Assembly: GCA_963663845.2 (NCBI GenBank)
Contig: OY760650.2
Location: forward strand, 3,720,001 to 3,784,000
Direction of reading: 5' to 3'
DNA from: Versatilivorator sp963663845
GTDB lineage: Bacteria; Acidobacteriota; Terriglobia; Versatilivoradales; Versatilivoraceae
Length of the DNA: 64,000 nucleotides
Under the pieces are notes generated by a model that saw nothing but the letters and a program-made list of their open reading frames with translations, searched no databases and was not told where the DNA came from. Of this stretch, positions 54,331 through 62,017 are shown piece by piece. Made by a program: the position numbers and the translations under genes. How positions within the stretch are numbered: the stretch's first letter is position 1; each line of letters starts with the position of its first letter.

Positions 54331-55199
54331 CACGCTTCCCGAGCAGCGGACGGTGGAGGTGGCGGGCGGGCCGTCTGCGTCCGGACCCTCCAGCGGGGAT
54401 CTGCCTCGCCTGAAACGACGCCTTCTGAGAAAGGTGGGTCAGGCCATCGCCGATTTTTCCATGATCTCCCAGGGCGATCGGGTCATGGTCTGCCTGAGCG
54501 GAGGCAAGGACAGCCACGCCCTGCTGACGCTGCTGAGAGACCTGCGGAGGCGGGCGCCGGTCTCCTTCTCGATGGTGGCCGTCAATCTGGACCAGAGGCA
54601 GCCGGGGTTTCCCGCCGAGGTGCTGCCCGAGTACCTGCAACGCCTGGGACAGGAGTATCGCATTCTGGCCAAGGACACCTATTCCATCGTTCAGTCCCAC
54701 ATTCCGGAAGGCGGCACCACCTGCTCGCTCTGTTCGCGCCTGCGCCGGGGCATCCTCTACAACGCCGCCGTCGAGATGGAGTGCAACAAGATCGCCCTCG
54801 GCCACCACGCCGACGACATGGTGGAGACGCTGCTTCTGAACCTGTTCTACGGGGGGGGTGTTGAAGTCCATGCCTCCCGTCTTGAGAAGCGACGACGGAC
54901 GCAACACCGTCATCCGGCCGCTGGCCTACTGTCGCGAGGTCGATCTGGCCCGCTTCGCCTCCCTGATGGACTATCCCATCATCCCCTGCGACCTCTGCGG
55001 CTCTCAGCCCGATCTCAAGCGCCAGCAGGTCAAGGCGCTGATCGCCCGGCTGCAGGCGGAGAATCCGGGAGTGGGGGACTCCATGCTGGCCGCTCTCAAG
55101 CACGTGATCCCCTCGCACCTGATGGACGCCGGGCTGTTCGATTTCCGGCGCCTGGCCGAGGTCTCGGGTCCGGTGGAAGTGGAGCTGGAGGCAGTGTAG
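54317..55199 (+). pseudogene. ttcA: tRNA 2-thiocytidine biosynthesis protein TtcA, frameshifted at G8
   Basis: TtcA thiolates cytidine 32 of tRNAs using a PP-loop ATPase and an Fe-S cluster. The first frame (TTG 54317, GGAGG six bases upstream) reads VCLSGGKDSHALLTLL near residue 60, VNLDQRQPGFP, TTCSLCSRLRRGILY and LGHHADDMVETLLLNLFYGG. It is then lost at a run of eight G (54851-54858). Dropping one G restores VLKSMPPVLRSDDGRN, IRPLAYCREVDLARF, IIPCDLCGSQPDLKRQ and a full C-terminus ending at 55199. Restored length is normal (about 293). The break may be a real mutation, a sequencing error in a homopolymer, or polymerase slippage; all other motifs are intact, which argues against an old pseudogene. 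Confidence 0.9.
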
Positions 55200-55277
55200 C
55201 GGCAAGTTTCCGGGGAGGCGGGACCAGGGTTCCAGCCGCCCGGTGAGCGATGCAGGTTCAGGTTGAGGAGGACGGAA

Positions 55278-55649
55278 ATGCAGCACTCAGAGGCATTTTT
55301 GCGGATCGTCGACGAGGCCAAGTCCCGGATTCGAGAGGTTTCGGTGGCTGCGGTGCAGGAGAAGCTGCAAAGGGGGCAATCCCTCCACTTCATCGACGTC
55401 CGCGAAGATCACGAGTGGGCCCGCGGCCATGCGGAGGGCGCCGTCCACCTGGGAAAGGGAATCATCGAAAGGGACATCGAGGCGCTGGCGCCCGACCCCG
55501 ACGCCGAGATCGTTCTCTATTGCGGCGGGGGCTACCGGTCGGCGCTGTCCGCCGAGGCCTTGCAGCGCATGGGTTACCGAAAGGTGTTCTCCATGGCGGG
55601 AGGCTACAAGGAGTGGGTGGCGTCGGGGAATCCGGTCACCGCGACGTAG
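55278..55649 (+). CDS. Rhodanese-domain sulfurtransferase
   Basis: A 123-residue single-domain rhodanese. LHFIDVREDHEWARGHAEGAVHLG is the CH2A region and VLYCGGGYRSALSAEAL holds the active-site Cys that carries persulfide. The start ATG 55278 follows a perfect AGGAGG. It is encoded just after ttcA, whose product needs a sulfur donor, so it might feed tRNA thiolation; this is inference. No signal peptide is visible. Confidence 0.92.
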   Translation: MQHSEAFLRIVDEAKSRIREVSVAAVQEKLQRGQSLHFIDVREDHEWARGHAEGAVHLGKGIIERDIEALAPDPDAEIVLYCGGGYRSALSAEALQRMGYRKVFSMAGGYKEWVASGNPVTAT

Positions 55650-55786
55650 ACCCGGTTCCCGGCGCATGGCTGCATGCGGCCGAGTCCTGATGCGTGACGA
55701 TGGTTTTGAAGAGAGTCTGGTTGAGCCTCAAGCCCGGTCGGGTCTTGATGGATAGTCCCCAATCCGTTGAACAAGGAGAGACTCCA

Positions 55787-56311
55787 ATGTTGATGAAGAT
55801 CTCCATGGTGCTCGTTTTGCTGTTGGCTCTCGCCTGGGGCCAGTCCCTGGCGGCCGACCTGAAACCCGGAGACGCGGCGCCCGATTTCTCGCTTCCGGGT
55901 TCGGACGGGAAGACCTACAGCCTGAAACAGTTCAAGGGCAAGCAGGTGGTGGTGCTGGCCTGGTTTCCCAAGGCCTTCACCGGGGGCTGAACGGCCGAGT
56001 GCCGGTCGTTCCGTGAGAACGGCCAAGCCTTGCGATCCTTGAACGTCGCCTACTTCACTGCAAGCTGCGACACCGCCGACGAAAACCGCCGGTTTGCCGA
56101 ATCTCTGAAGGCGGACTATCCCATATTGAGCGACCCCGGCAAAGCGACCGCCCGGGCTTACGGCGTCGTCCACGAGAACCGAAGCCTGCCGGAACGATGG
56201 ACCTTCTACATCGGAAAGGACGGGAAGCTCCTCTACGTGGATCGCCAGGTCAGGGCGTCCACCGCCGCCGAGGACGTGGTCGCCAAGCTCAAGGAGCTGA
56301 ACCCCCAGTAG
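55787..56311 (+). CDS. Exported peroxiredoxin, predicted selenoprotein (TGA read as Sec at residue 68)
   Basis: A 174-residue AhpC/TSA (Bcp-like) peroxiredoxin that reduces peroxides with thiols. ATG 55787 follows AAGGAG; a signal peptide (ISMVLVLLLALAWGQSLA) points to the periplasm. The fold is clear: LKPGDAAPDFSLPGSDGKTY, VVVLAWFPKAFTGG, then an in-frame TGA (55988-55990), then TAECRSFRENGQ in the same frame, DTADENRRFAESLKADYPIL and KELNPQ with a TAG stop. Family members have Cys where TGA stands (T-x-x-C, the peroxidatic residue); here it is T-G-G-Sec. A SECIS-like hairpin is correctly spaced downstream. A Cys residue four places on, ECRS, and a later ASCD could act as resolving thiols. 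Sec machinery genes are not in the window. Confidence 0.87.
55988..56024 (+). promoter_or_regulatory. Candidate bacterial SECIS element
   Basis: TGA at 55988-55990, then a hairpin with 5' arm GGTCGTTC (56004-56011), loop CGTGA (56012-56016) and 3' arm GAACGGCC (56017-56024): eight pairs with one G-T wobble. The loop G is 23 bases after the TGA. Bacterial SECIS elements sit inside the coding region directly after UGA, have a G in the first two loop positions and lie within about 16-37 bases; all fit. SelB would bind here. Confidence 0.75.
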
Positions 56312-56483
56312 GGGCCGTGAGGTTCTCCAGGCTGGCCGGCCGTTTGCCGGCAAAGCGCAATCGCCTCTACTTCTGCGACATGCTCCGGCCCACCTGGCCC
56401 TGACCTTCGCCCTGCGACACGAGTTGTTGAGCCGGTCCCTGAAGGCGCTCTGCGAGGGGATCCAATGGTGGAAAGAGCGGCAG

Positions 56484-56514
56484 GGCGCCTGAGGCTGGAT
56501 TCGCCTCAGGCGCC
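56484..56514. terminator. Bidirectional hairpin between the peroxiredoxin and epimerase genes
   Basis: A perfect 12-bp stem GGCGCCTGAGGC (56484-56495) / GCCTCAGGCGCC (56503-56514) with a 7-base loop. It overlaps the stop codon of the epimerase gene and lies between two converging genes. There is no T-tract on either side. The rest of 56312-56483 has no clear gene. Confidence 0.6.
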
Positions 56515-57420
56515 GTGGGCGGGCTTGTCCAGCAGGTGGCGCAGGGCGGCTTCCAGCGTGGGGTATTGGAAGGAGTAGCCGGAATCGGCCAGCCGTCCGG
56601 GTTCCACCCGGGCGCCGGCCAGCAGCAGGGCCTCGGCCATTTCCCCGAAGGCGACGCGGGCTGCAAAGGCAGGCATGGGGAACAGGGTGGGGCGGGACAG
56701 CACCGTTCCCAGGGTCTTGGTGAATTCCAGGTTGGTGGCGGGGTTGGGCGCCACCGCGTTGACGGGGCCGCTGAGGTTCGAGTCGGCCAGAGCGTGACAA
56801 AGGGCCCCTACCGCATCATCCAGAGCGATCCAGCTCAGGTACTGCCGGCCGCTGCCGATCTTGCCTCCCGCCCCCAGCTTGAAGGGCGTCAACATCTTGG
56901 CCAGGGCGCCGCCCCGGGGAGAGAGGACGATGCCCAGCCGCAGCCGGACCACCCGAATTCCCTTTTCCGCCGCGGGGAGGGAGGCGGCCTCCCATTGGCG
57001 GCAGACCTCCGACAGAAAGTCGTTGCCGGAAGCGCTGTCTTCGTGGAGCCGCTCGTCTCCGCGGTCTCCGTAGAAACCGATGGCCGAGGCGGCCACCAGC
57101 GTGGCCGGAGGCTGGGCGAGGTTGGCCAAGCGGTCGCTCAGCAGGGCCGTTCCCCGCACGCGGCTGTCGCGGATCCTGGCCTTCTGCGCCGCCGTCCAGC
57201 GCCGGGCGGCGATGTTCTCGCCCGCCAGGTGCACCACGGCCTCGATGCCCTCGAGCCGACCGCCGTCCAACTCTCCTGTCTCGGGATTCCATTGCACCTT
57301 CGAATCCCCGGAACCCGACGGGCGCCGCACCAGCCTGACGACTTCGTGTCCAGCCGATCTCAGCACCGGCAACAGGGCCGACCCGACCAGCCCGCTGGAA
57401 CCTGAAACAAGGATCTTCAT
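56506..57420 (-). CDS. TIGR01777-type NAD(P)-dependent epimerase/dehydratase
   Basis: A 304-residue extended short-chain dehydrogenase-like protein of the SulA/YfcH group. It begins MKILVSGSSGLVGSALLP (Rossmann G-x-x-G-x-x-G), then VVHLAGENIAARRW, SAIGFYGDRGDE, RLGIVLSPRGGALAKML and the C-terminal DUF1731 part. The reaction is unknown. ATG 57420 has AGGAGG immediately upstream, which is formed by the last codons of the preceding OLD gene. A second copy of its first ~60 bp lies at 61095-61157. Confidence 0.9.
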   Translation of the reverse strand: MKILVSGSSGLVGSALLPVLRSAGHEVVRLVRRPSGSGDSKVQWNPETGELDGGRLEGIEAVVHLAGENIAARRWTAAQKARIRDSRVRGTALLSDRLANLAQPPATLVAASAIGFYGDRGDERLHEDSASGNDFLSEVCRQWEAASLPAAEKGIRVVRLRLGIVLSPRGGALAKMLTPFKLGAGGKIGSGRQYLSWIALDDAVGALCHALADSNLSGPVNAVAPNPATNLEFTKTLGTVLSRPTLFPMPAFAARVAFGEMAEALLLAGARVEPGRLADSGYSFQYPTLEAALRHLLDKPAHGA

Positions 57421-57422
57421 GG

Positions 57423-59171
57423 CTATCCTCCTGGATTCTCCTGGGCAGCCCCCGCGCACTGCGCCACTTGCGCGATGACGTCCAACTTCTCCGATATCTC
57501 GGGATCGATCTCGGCTGCGGGAACATGTGTGGCCAGCTCGTAGAAGTTTTTCTTGGCCATCAGGTTGGGGAGGCCCAGTTTTTGGAAGTATTTGTGAAAG
57601 AGCGGACCGAGGAAATCATCGCTCGCCTTGATGTCCGGGCTCCAGGGAGTTCCCTTGTTGAGCGTTTCCAATGCCGACTGCACTTCCCGGATGGCCTCCC
57701 TCATCCTATTGACGCGATTCTCGGCTTCAGCCTTCGAAAAGAGCGGTCCCACTTTATCTTCATTGGATGATGCCTTTGCATAGTCTTCCAGAGTGGATTG
57801 CGAACAGAGGTAGTTTTCTATCTCTCGCTGCTTCCAGATCAAGCATTCGACCGGTTCGATATCAAGAACATCGGATTCGAGACGGTCAAACAGCGCGACG
57901 CCTCCGAGATTGGGAATAGCCTCCTTGAGTCCGTGGAAGTGACGATTGACCGACCGGGGCTGGTTCCCTACGTAGCGCACGAACGGGCGTTCGAGAGCCG
58001 TGATGGCGCCCTTGTGATCGAGGCGTTGCGCGAAGGCTTTCAGCAGAGCCAGGTCGGTTGCTCCCTCCAGGTAGAGCACCCAGCCCTTTTGCTCGGCTTG
58101 GTAATACTGGTCGAAACCGATCTCGTTGAGTGCTTTCCGGACTTGGCTTCCTTGGTCGTCGATGCGGTGCGGTTGTCCGACGAAGGCTACGACCATGTCT
58201 TTGCCCGCAGCCTCGGTGAGCAAGACCTCCGAGTGGCTGGCGGCGATGATCTGGCTGCCGGTGGCTGCGGCGACTTCGGTCAGCAAACCGTAGATTTGGC
58301 GTTGGCGGAGGATTTCCAGGTGTGCATCCGGTTCGTCCAGAAGCAGGACCGAGCCGGGATTTGCGTACATGTAGGCAAGCAGGAGCAGCGTTTGCTGCAG
58401 CCCCCGTCCCGACGAGGAGAGGTCCAGTTGGATCTCATTTTCCTGATAGGTCATCAAGATCTCGCCGCGTTCCGCCACGTACTTGGGCGAGGTCAGTTGG
58501 GAACCGAACAGTCCCTGGATGTGTGCGACAATTTTCTCCCACAACACCGGCTTTACAGTCTGTACCTGGTAGCAGAGGTTGCGCAGTACTTCGGCGGTGC
58601 GCCCCTCGCCGATTCGCACGTTGATGGCGCCCTGGTCGAGCCTCGTCTCGGTGGCGGCAAGCCCGGACATGGGAGGAAGGAAGGAAATCGGGACCTTGCC
58701 GGCTTCCTTGGGGATTGACATCCGCTCGAGGTCTCTTCCCGAGGGGCGTCGCAACGGCCTGCAATAGAACGACTCCTCATTGGCATAGTCGAACTCCAGG
58801 CCGCAGGTCCAGGATTTGTCCTCCGTTACTCCCTGGACGGTAATATCGATTCGCACGTTCCGAGTCTTTTGCCGTCCGCCCTCCTTGCGCACCTCCCGCA
58901 CGTGCAGGTCCCGCCACAAGAGGTTTGCCCCCGGAACGGGTACGGCAATCAGGTCTCGCCGGTTGATGGTCACTCCCGGACGCTTTTCCGGTGTGGTTTT
59001 TCCCGACCGTTTTTCGTTCCAGCGTTTGATCCCGACGTCCCAAAGGGCCAGCGCCTGCATGGCCGAGGTTTTTCCAGAGTTGTTGGGACCGATGAAAACT
59101 ACGGGACTTCCCAGTTCGATCTCCACCTCGTCAAAACGCTTGAAGTTGCGTATGTTGAGCTTGGTGAGCAT
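57423..59171 (-). CDS. OLD-like ATPase-TOPRIM nuclease
   Basis: A 582-residue protein with an SMC/ABC-type ATPase fused to a TOPRIM-like domain, the overcoming-lysogenization-defect (OLD) arrangement, often involved in phage defence. ATPase: GPNNSGKTSAMQAL (Walker A, residues 28-35), SSSGRGLQQTLLLLAYM (signature, near 250), VLLLDEPDAHLE (Walker B, near 275) and AASHSEVL (H-loop). TOPRIM-like part: WVLYLEGATDLALLKAF near 367 (conserved Glu), VALFDRLESD and WKQREIENYL. No UvrD-like partner as in Gabija is adjacent, so it looks like a single-gene OLD. It ends 2 bp before the epimerase ATG. The first gene of a small island. Confidence 0.85.
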   Translation of the reverse strand: MLTKLNIRNFKRFDEVEIELGSPVVFIGPNNSGKTSAMQALALWDVGIKRWNEKRSGKTTPEKRPGVTINRRDLIAVPVPGANLLWRDLHVREVRKEGGRQKTRNVRIDITVQGVTEDKSWTCGLEFDYANEESFYCRPLRRPSGRDLERMSIPKEAGKVPISFLPPMSGLAATETRLDQGAINVRIGEGRTAEVLRNLCYQVQTVKPVLWEKIVAHIQGLFGSQLTSPKYVAERGEILMTYQENEIQLDLSSSGRGLQQTLLLLAYMYANPGSVLLLDEPDAHLEILRQRQIYGLLTEVAAATGSQIIAASHSEVLLTEAAGKDMVVAFVGQPHRIDDQGSQVRKALNEIGFDQYYQAEQKGWVLYLEGATDLALLKAFAQRLDHKGAITALERPFVRYVGNQPRSVNRHFHGLKEAIPNLGGVALFDRLESDVLDIEPVECLIWKQREIENYLCSQSTLEDYAKASSNEDKVGPLFSKAEAENRVNRMREAIREVQSALETLNKGTPWSPDIKASDDFLGPLFHKYFQKLGLPNLMAKKNFYELATHVPAAEIDPEISEKLDVIAQVAQCAGAAQENPGG

Positions 59172-59317
59172 CGAGAGTTACCCTTGGATCCGGCAACCGT
59201 TGCGTGGTCGGGTGCGTGAGCACGCTTCGCAAGAAGGAAAAGTGAAGGATACGGGATTCCTGCCGCAATTCGCAACGGCTCCAGTCAATGCAAACCGGAT
59301 GCGGATGCACGCCCTAC

Positions 59318-59353
59318 TTGATTTCTGCACCTTACTTGGATACAATTATTGTA
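59318..59353 (+). promoter_or_regulatory. AbrB/PIN operon promoter with palindromic operator
   Basis: TTGATT (59318-59323), exactly 17 bp, then TACAAT (59341-59346). The -10 is the left arm of a perfect palindrome TACAAT-T-ATTGTA (59341-59353), 13 bp before the antitoxin ATG. A bound antitoxin would cover the -10, a classic autoregulated TA promoter. Confidence 0.65.
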
Positions 59354-59365
59354 AGGAGAAAGGCC

Positions 59366-59608
59366 ATGATCGTCAAGATTACCTCGAAGCGACAGGTTAC
59401 CTTCCCGGCGCGGGTGCTGGATGCGCTGGGGGTAGGCCCCGGCGACCAACTCGAACTGGCGGAAGGTCTGGACGGCTTCATTCTGCGGGCACGAAGGATC
59501 GACTTGTCTCTGCTCGGAGGCCTGCGCGACAAGATCCCACCCGGCCACCCGCCCTTCGACATCAGCAAGTTCCGGGAGGAGGGATATGACCCGGTGCTAC
59601 GGGATTGA
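59366..59608 (+). CDS. AbrB/MazE-type antitoxin (SpoVT-AbrB swapped-hairpin)
   Basis: An 80-residue antitoxin. MIVKITSKRQVTFPARVLDALGVGPGDQLEL is the swapped-hairpin AbrB DNA-binding domain; the C-terminus with FDISKFREEGYDP wraps the toxin. The start ATG 59366 follows AAGGAG. It overlaps the PIN toxin gene by 23 bp, so the two are translationally coupled. It probably represses its own promoter at the palindrome just upstream. Confidence 0.9.
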   Translation: MIVKITSKRQVTFPARVLDALGVGPGDQLELAEGLDGFILRARRIDLSLLGGLRDKIPPGHPPFDISKFREEGYDPVLRD

Positions 59609-59981
59609 TACATCGGTGCTGGTGCGCCTCATCACCGGTACGCCTCCCGAAGCCTATGCGCACTGCGTGAACCGGCTGAGCGCGCTGGTGGCCGGCGGCG
59701 CGGAGATATTCGCGTCGAACCAGGTCATCGGGGAAGCGTTCGTCGCGGTTCGGCACCACTACGGCGTCCCTGCGGTCGACGCCCGCTCCGAGCTATCGAA
59801 GGCGCTGCGTAGCGGTCTCGTGGCCCCCCTGAACGGGCGTGCCGTTATCGAAGCCCTGGAAGCATCCGGCGGCCCCGGCCTTTTCGACCGCCTCATCGCC
59901 GACGACTACACACGCCACGGCTTGCCAGTCCTGACACTGGACCGGACGATGGCCGGCTTGCCCGATGTCCGGCCGCTCTGA
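59586..59981 (+). CDS. VapC-type PIN-domain toxin paired with AbrB antitoxin
   Basis: A 131-residue PIN-domain RNase. Asp in CYGIDTSVLVRL, Glu in VIGEAFVAV, Asp in LFDRLIADDY and Asp in VLTLDRTMAG form the acidic site. The start ATG 59586 lies inside the antitoxin 3' end. Forms a complete module with the AbrB protein. Confidence 0.9.
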   Translation: MTRCYGIDTSVLVRLITGTPPEAYAHCVNRLSALVAGGAEIFASNQVIGEAFVAVRHHYGVPAVDARSELSKALRSGLVAPLNGRAVIEALEASGGPGLFDRLIADDYTRHGLPVLTLDRTMAGLPDVRPL

Positions 59982-60104
59982 CACCGACCGAGGCCATTCC
60001 GCCTGCCGACCCATCCGGACTGAACCCGAGCCAGAAAATCTTTGCAGGCTTTCGACAATGGTGGTGGTAACCGTATACACCTATTTCTTCTGAGGGGAGG
60101 CCTG

Positions 60105-60326
60105 ATGAAAATTTCTTATAATCGTGAAGTAGACGCTCTGTACATTCGCTTCAAGGAAACAACGGTAACGACCAAGCAACTTGAGGACGGGGTCGCGCTG
60201 GATTACGACAAGGCTGACCGATTGGCCGGCATCGAAATTCTTGATGCCATGAAGCGACTGGGAGATCCAGAAACGCTGAAACAGGTTGTCTTCGAAGGCA
60301 AGGCGCTCGGTGAAATCAAATCCTGA
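60105..60326 (+). CDS. DUF2283-family small protein
   Basis: A 73-residue protein matching the DUF2283 pattern: MKISYNREVDALYIRFKE, then VALDYDKADRLAGIEILDAMKRL. The start ATG 60105 follows AGGGGAGG. Function of the family is unknown; its members are often found near TA genes, occasionally in antitoxin-like position. No toxin partner is visible here. 60327-60506 has no gene. Confidence 0.8.
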   Translation: MKISYNREVDALYIRFKETTVTTKQLEDGVALDYDKADRLAGIEILDAMKRLGDPETLKQVVFEGKALGEIKS

Positions 60327-60506
60327 GGGCGAGGTACGGAAGCTCTGAAGTTTCAAGGTTCAAAAATCCAAGCCCATCATCACCTCCGGATCAAAGTTTG
60401 GGACATTCGGGCACGGTTCACTCATCTTCGAGTGTGTTTCAGAATTGATCCGCCGCGGGGCACTCCGCTGCACCCCTGCCCGATGTTCCGGAAGGCATTC
60501 CCTGGC

Positions 60507-61013
60507 TTACTTGGCCTCGACCTTTTCAGACAGCCAGACTTTGATCAGTGACTGGTAGGGGACATCGCGCCGGTTGGCTGCCATCTTGATCTGCTCGAGC
60601 AGGGGTAGAGGCAACCTCAGCGAAATGGATTTGGTTGACGGTCTGAGGTTAACTAAACGGGCACGCTTGGCGCGGGTCCAGTCGATATGTCCGCTGGAAT
60701 CATTAGCCTCCCAGAAGGCCCGCTCCTCGGCTTCGTTCCGAAAAACGGGAATGGAATCAGGTTGCCTGCTCATAGTGTTCACGTTCCTCGCGTCATCACT
60801 GACGTCCTCAGCCGTACCCTCCATCCACTCCATCGCCTCGGTTTCTCGTTCGATGTCCGCAGCCATTTGACGATATCCTTCCTGAATATCGCCGTACATG
60901 ACGTGAGGCCTGACCAACGACTCGATGAACCGGCTGATCTTGCCTTTGCCCACGACCTGGTAGAGACCTGCGACCACGTCTTCGTCTATGGTGATCGTCA
61001 ACTTCTTTTGCAT
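60507..61013 (-). CDS. Fused double antitoxin (MazE/RHH-like + BrnA-like)
   Basis: A 168-residue open frame joining two antitoxins. Residues 1-80 (QKKLTITIDEDVVAGLYQVV, KISRFIESLVRPHV, DIERETEAMEWMEG) match RHH antitoxins of MazF/PemK toxins. From residue 81 (MSRQPDSIPVFRNEAEERAFWE) to the end (STKSISLRLPLPLLEQIK, VPYQSLIKVWL) it matches BrnA/CopG-like antitoxins. There is no stop between them; an internal ATG at 60773 with GAGGA upstream may also start the second part alone. No MazF- or BrnT-like toxin gene is adjacent on either side, so both halves are orphans. The start could equally be 61019. Confidence 0.75.
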   Translation of the reverse strand: MQKKLTITIDEDVVAGLYQVVGKGKISRFIESLVRPHVMYGDIQEGYRQMAADIERETEAMEWMEGTAEDVSDDARNVNTMSRQPDSIPVFRNEAEERAFWEANDSSGHIDWTRAKRARLVNLRPSTKSISLRLPLPLLEQIKMAANRRDVPYQSLIKVWLSEKVEAK

Positions 61014-61094
61014 GTTCATTCCATACACACATACTGCACGTAATTTACCAGTCGGATCAGGAGAGACACAACCGGCGTGACCAATCGTCGACTT

Positions 61095-61157
61095 TCACAC
61101 GGCCGAGCCGACCAGCCCACTGGAACCTGAAACAAGGATCTTCATGGTTTGCCTCCT
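61095..61157 (-). pseudogene. Duplicated 5' fragment of the epimerase gene
   Basis: On the minus strand this reads AGGAGGCAAACC then ATG (61145) and MKILVSGSSGLVGSAV before a stop at 61095. Its ribosome-binding site and first 15 codons match the epimerase gene at 57420 almost base for base (two differences in the coding part). It is in the same orientation. The rest of the gene is absent. It marks the far end of the OLD/TA island as a ~60-bp direct repeat. Confidence 0.85.
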
Positions 61158-61185
61158 GATTCTTGGTTTATCTGTCTGTCTGTCG

Positions 61186-61620
61186 TCACGCGAGTGGATC
61201 CTTGACATCAAGGAAGTCGAACTTCAGGAAGTCTCGGTCATGGGTGTGCAGCTTGCGCACTCCGTGAAGATGCAGGAGGGCGGCGAGGTGAGCATCCGGC
61301 ACCAGGTTTCCTCGCACGGGGGTCGTTTCGGTGGTGGCTCGATAGCTTTCCCAAAATCCGTCTTCCTCGGAGAGGCAATGTGTCTGGGGTAGTTTGAGCA
61401 GCGTCTCTACGTTGGCCATGGCTTCTTCGGGCGACAAAGGCTCGTCGAAAATCGATGGATGGGTGGCAATCCGCAAATAACTCATGATTGTCGGCCAAGT
61501 CAAATAAATCACCTCTGGCTGGTTCATGCAGGAATTCAAAAAGCGCTGAGCCTGGGCGTGGAACGGGCTGGAAGCATCCGACGCATAGAGCAGGAGATTG
61601 GCGTCAAGGGAATAGCTCAT
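61186..61620 (-). CDS. VapC-type PIN-domain toxin
   Basis: A 144-residue PIN-domain RNase. YSLDANLLLYASDASSPF has the first Asp, TIMSYLRIATHP the middle helix (Ser where many have Glu), LVPDAHLAALLHLHG and LHTHDRDFLKF the later Asps. This subgroup often has the pattern LDANxLLYA. It follows its antitoxin after 33 bp. Confidence 0.88.
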   Translation of the reverse strand: MSYSLDANLLLYASDASSPFHAQAQRFLNSCMNQPEVIYLTWPTIMSYLRIATHPSIFDEPLSPEEAMANVETLLKLPQTHCLSEEDGFWESYRATTETTPVRGNLVPDAHLAALLHLHGVRKLHTHDRDFLKFDFLDVKDPLA

Positions 61621-61653
61621 GTTAGCCTTGCTCGGAACCGGGGGTCTCTGCCA

Positions 61654-61881
61654 TCATCGATCCAGGACGCGGTAGACTTCCTCTTTATCAGAGAGGTTGA
61701 CGCGAGCGCCCATGGGCTTTGCGATCCAGACAGGAGGAGGGGATGCAGCCGAGGTTGCATCCTCCCTCAAGGCGCGGGCCAACAGATCGGACACAAGCCG
61801 TCCCATGGACTTTCCCTGTTTCTTCTTTAGCTGCTTCAGGTTCCGGAGGATAGGATCGTCGATATCGAGTGTGGTTCTCAT
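61654..61881 (-). CDS. VapB-type antitoxin
   Basis: A 75-residue ribbon-helix-helix antitoxin: MRTTLDIDDPILRNLKQLKKKQGKSMGRLVSDLLARAL, then a short toxin-binding tail ending YRVLDR. MRTTLDIDD is the usual VapB start. The upstream region (61882-61960) is AT-rich with repeated GATGAT and ATGATC words, likely the promoter/operator. Confidence 0.9.
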   Translation of the reverse strand: MRTTLDIDDPILRNLKQLKKKQGKSMGRLVSDLLARALREDATSAASPPPVWIAKPMGARVNLSDKEEVYRVLDR

Positions 61882-62017
61882 AACGGTGATGATGATCTAA
61901 TGAACATCAGATGTCAAGATGTTTGATGATTTGATGTAGACAGTCGGTTTCGATAACTCGATATCCGGTTTCCCGTCGAAAATATACAATGTCGGGGTAT
62001 TGCTCTCAGGCAGGCGG

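Noticed and set aside
55787..55990. Reading the peroxiredoxin as a simple nonsense pseudogene
   Set aside because: The frame is perfect on both sides, the stop is at exactly the catalytic Cys position, and a correctly spaced hairpin follows. Selenocysteine explains all three; a random nonsense mutation would not.
56388..56492. Short plus-strand frame after the peroxiredoxin gene ending KERQGA
   Set aside because: No start codon with a ribosome-binding site and no family resemblance; it runs into the terminator hairpin.
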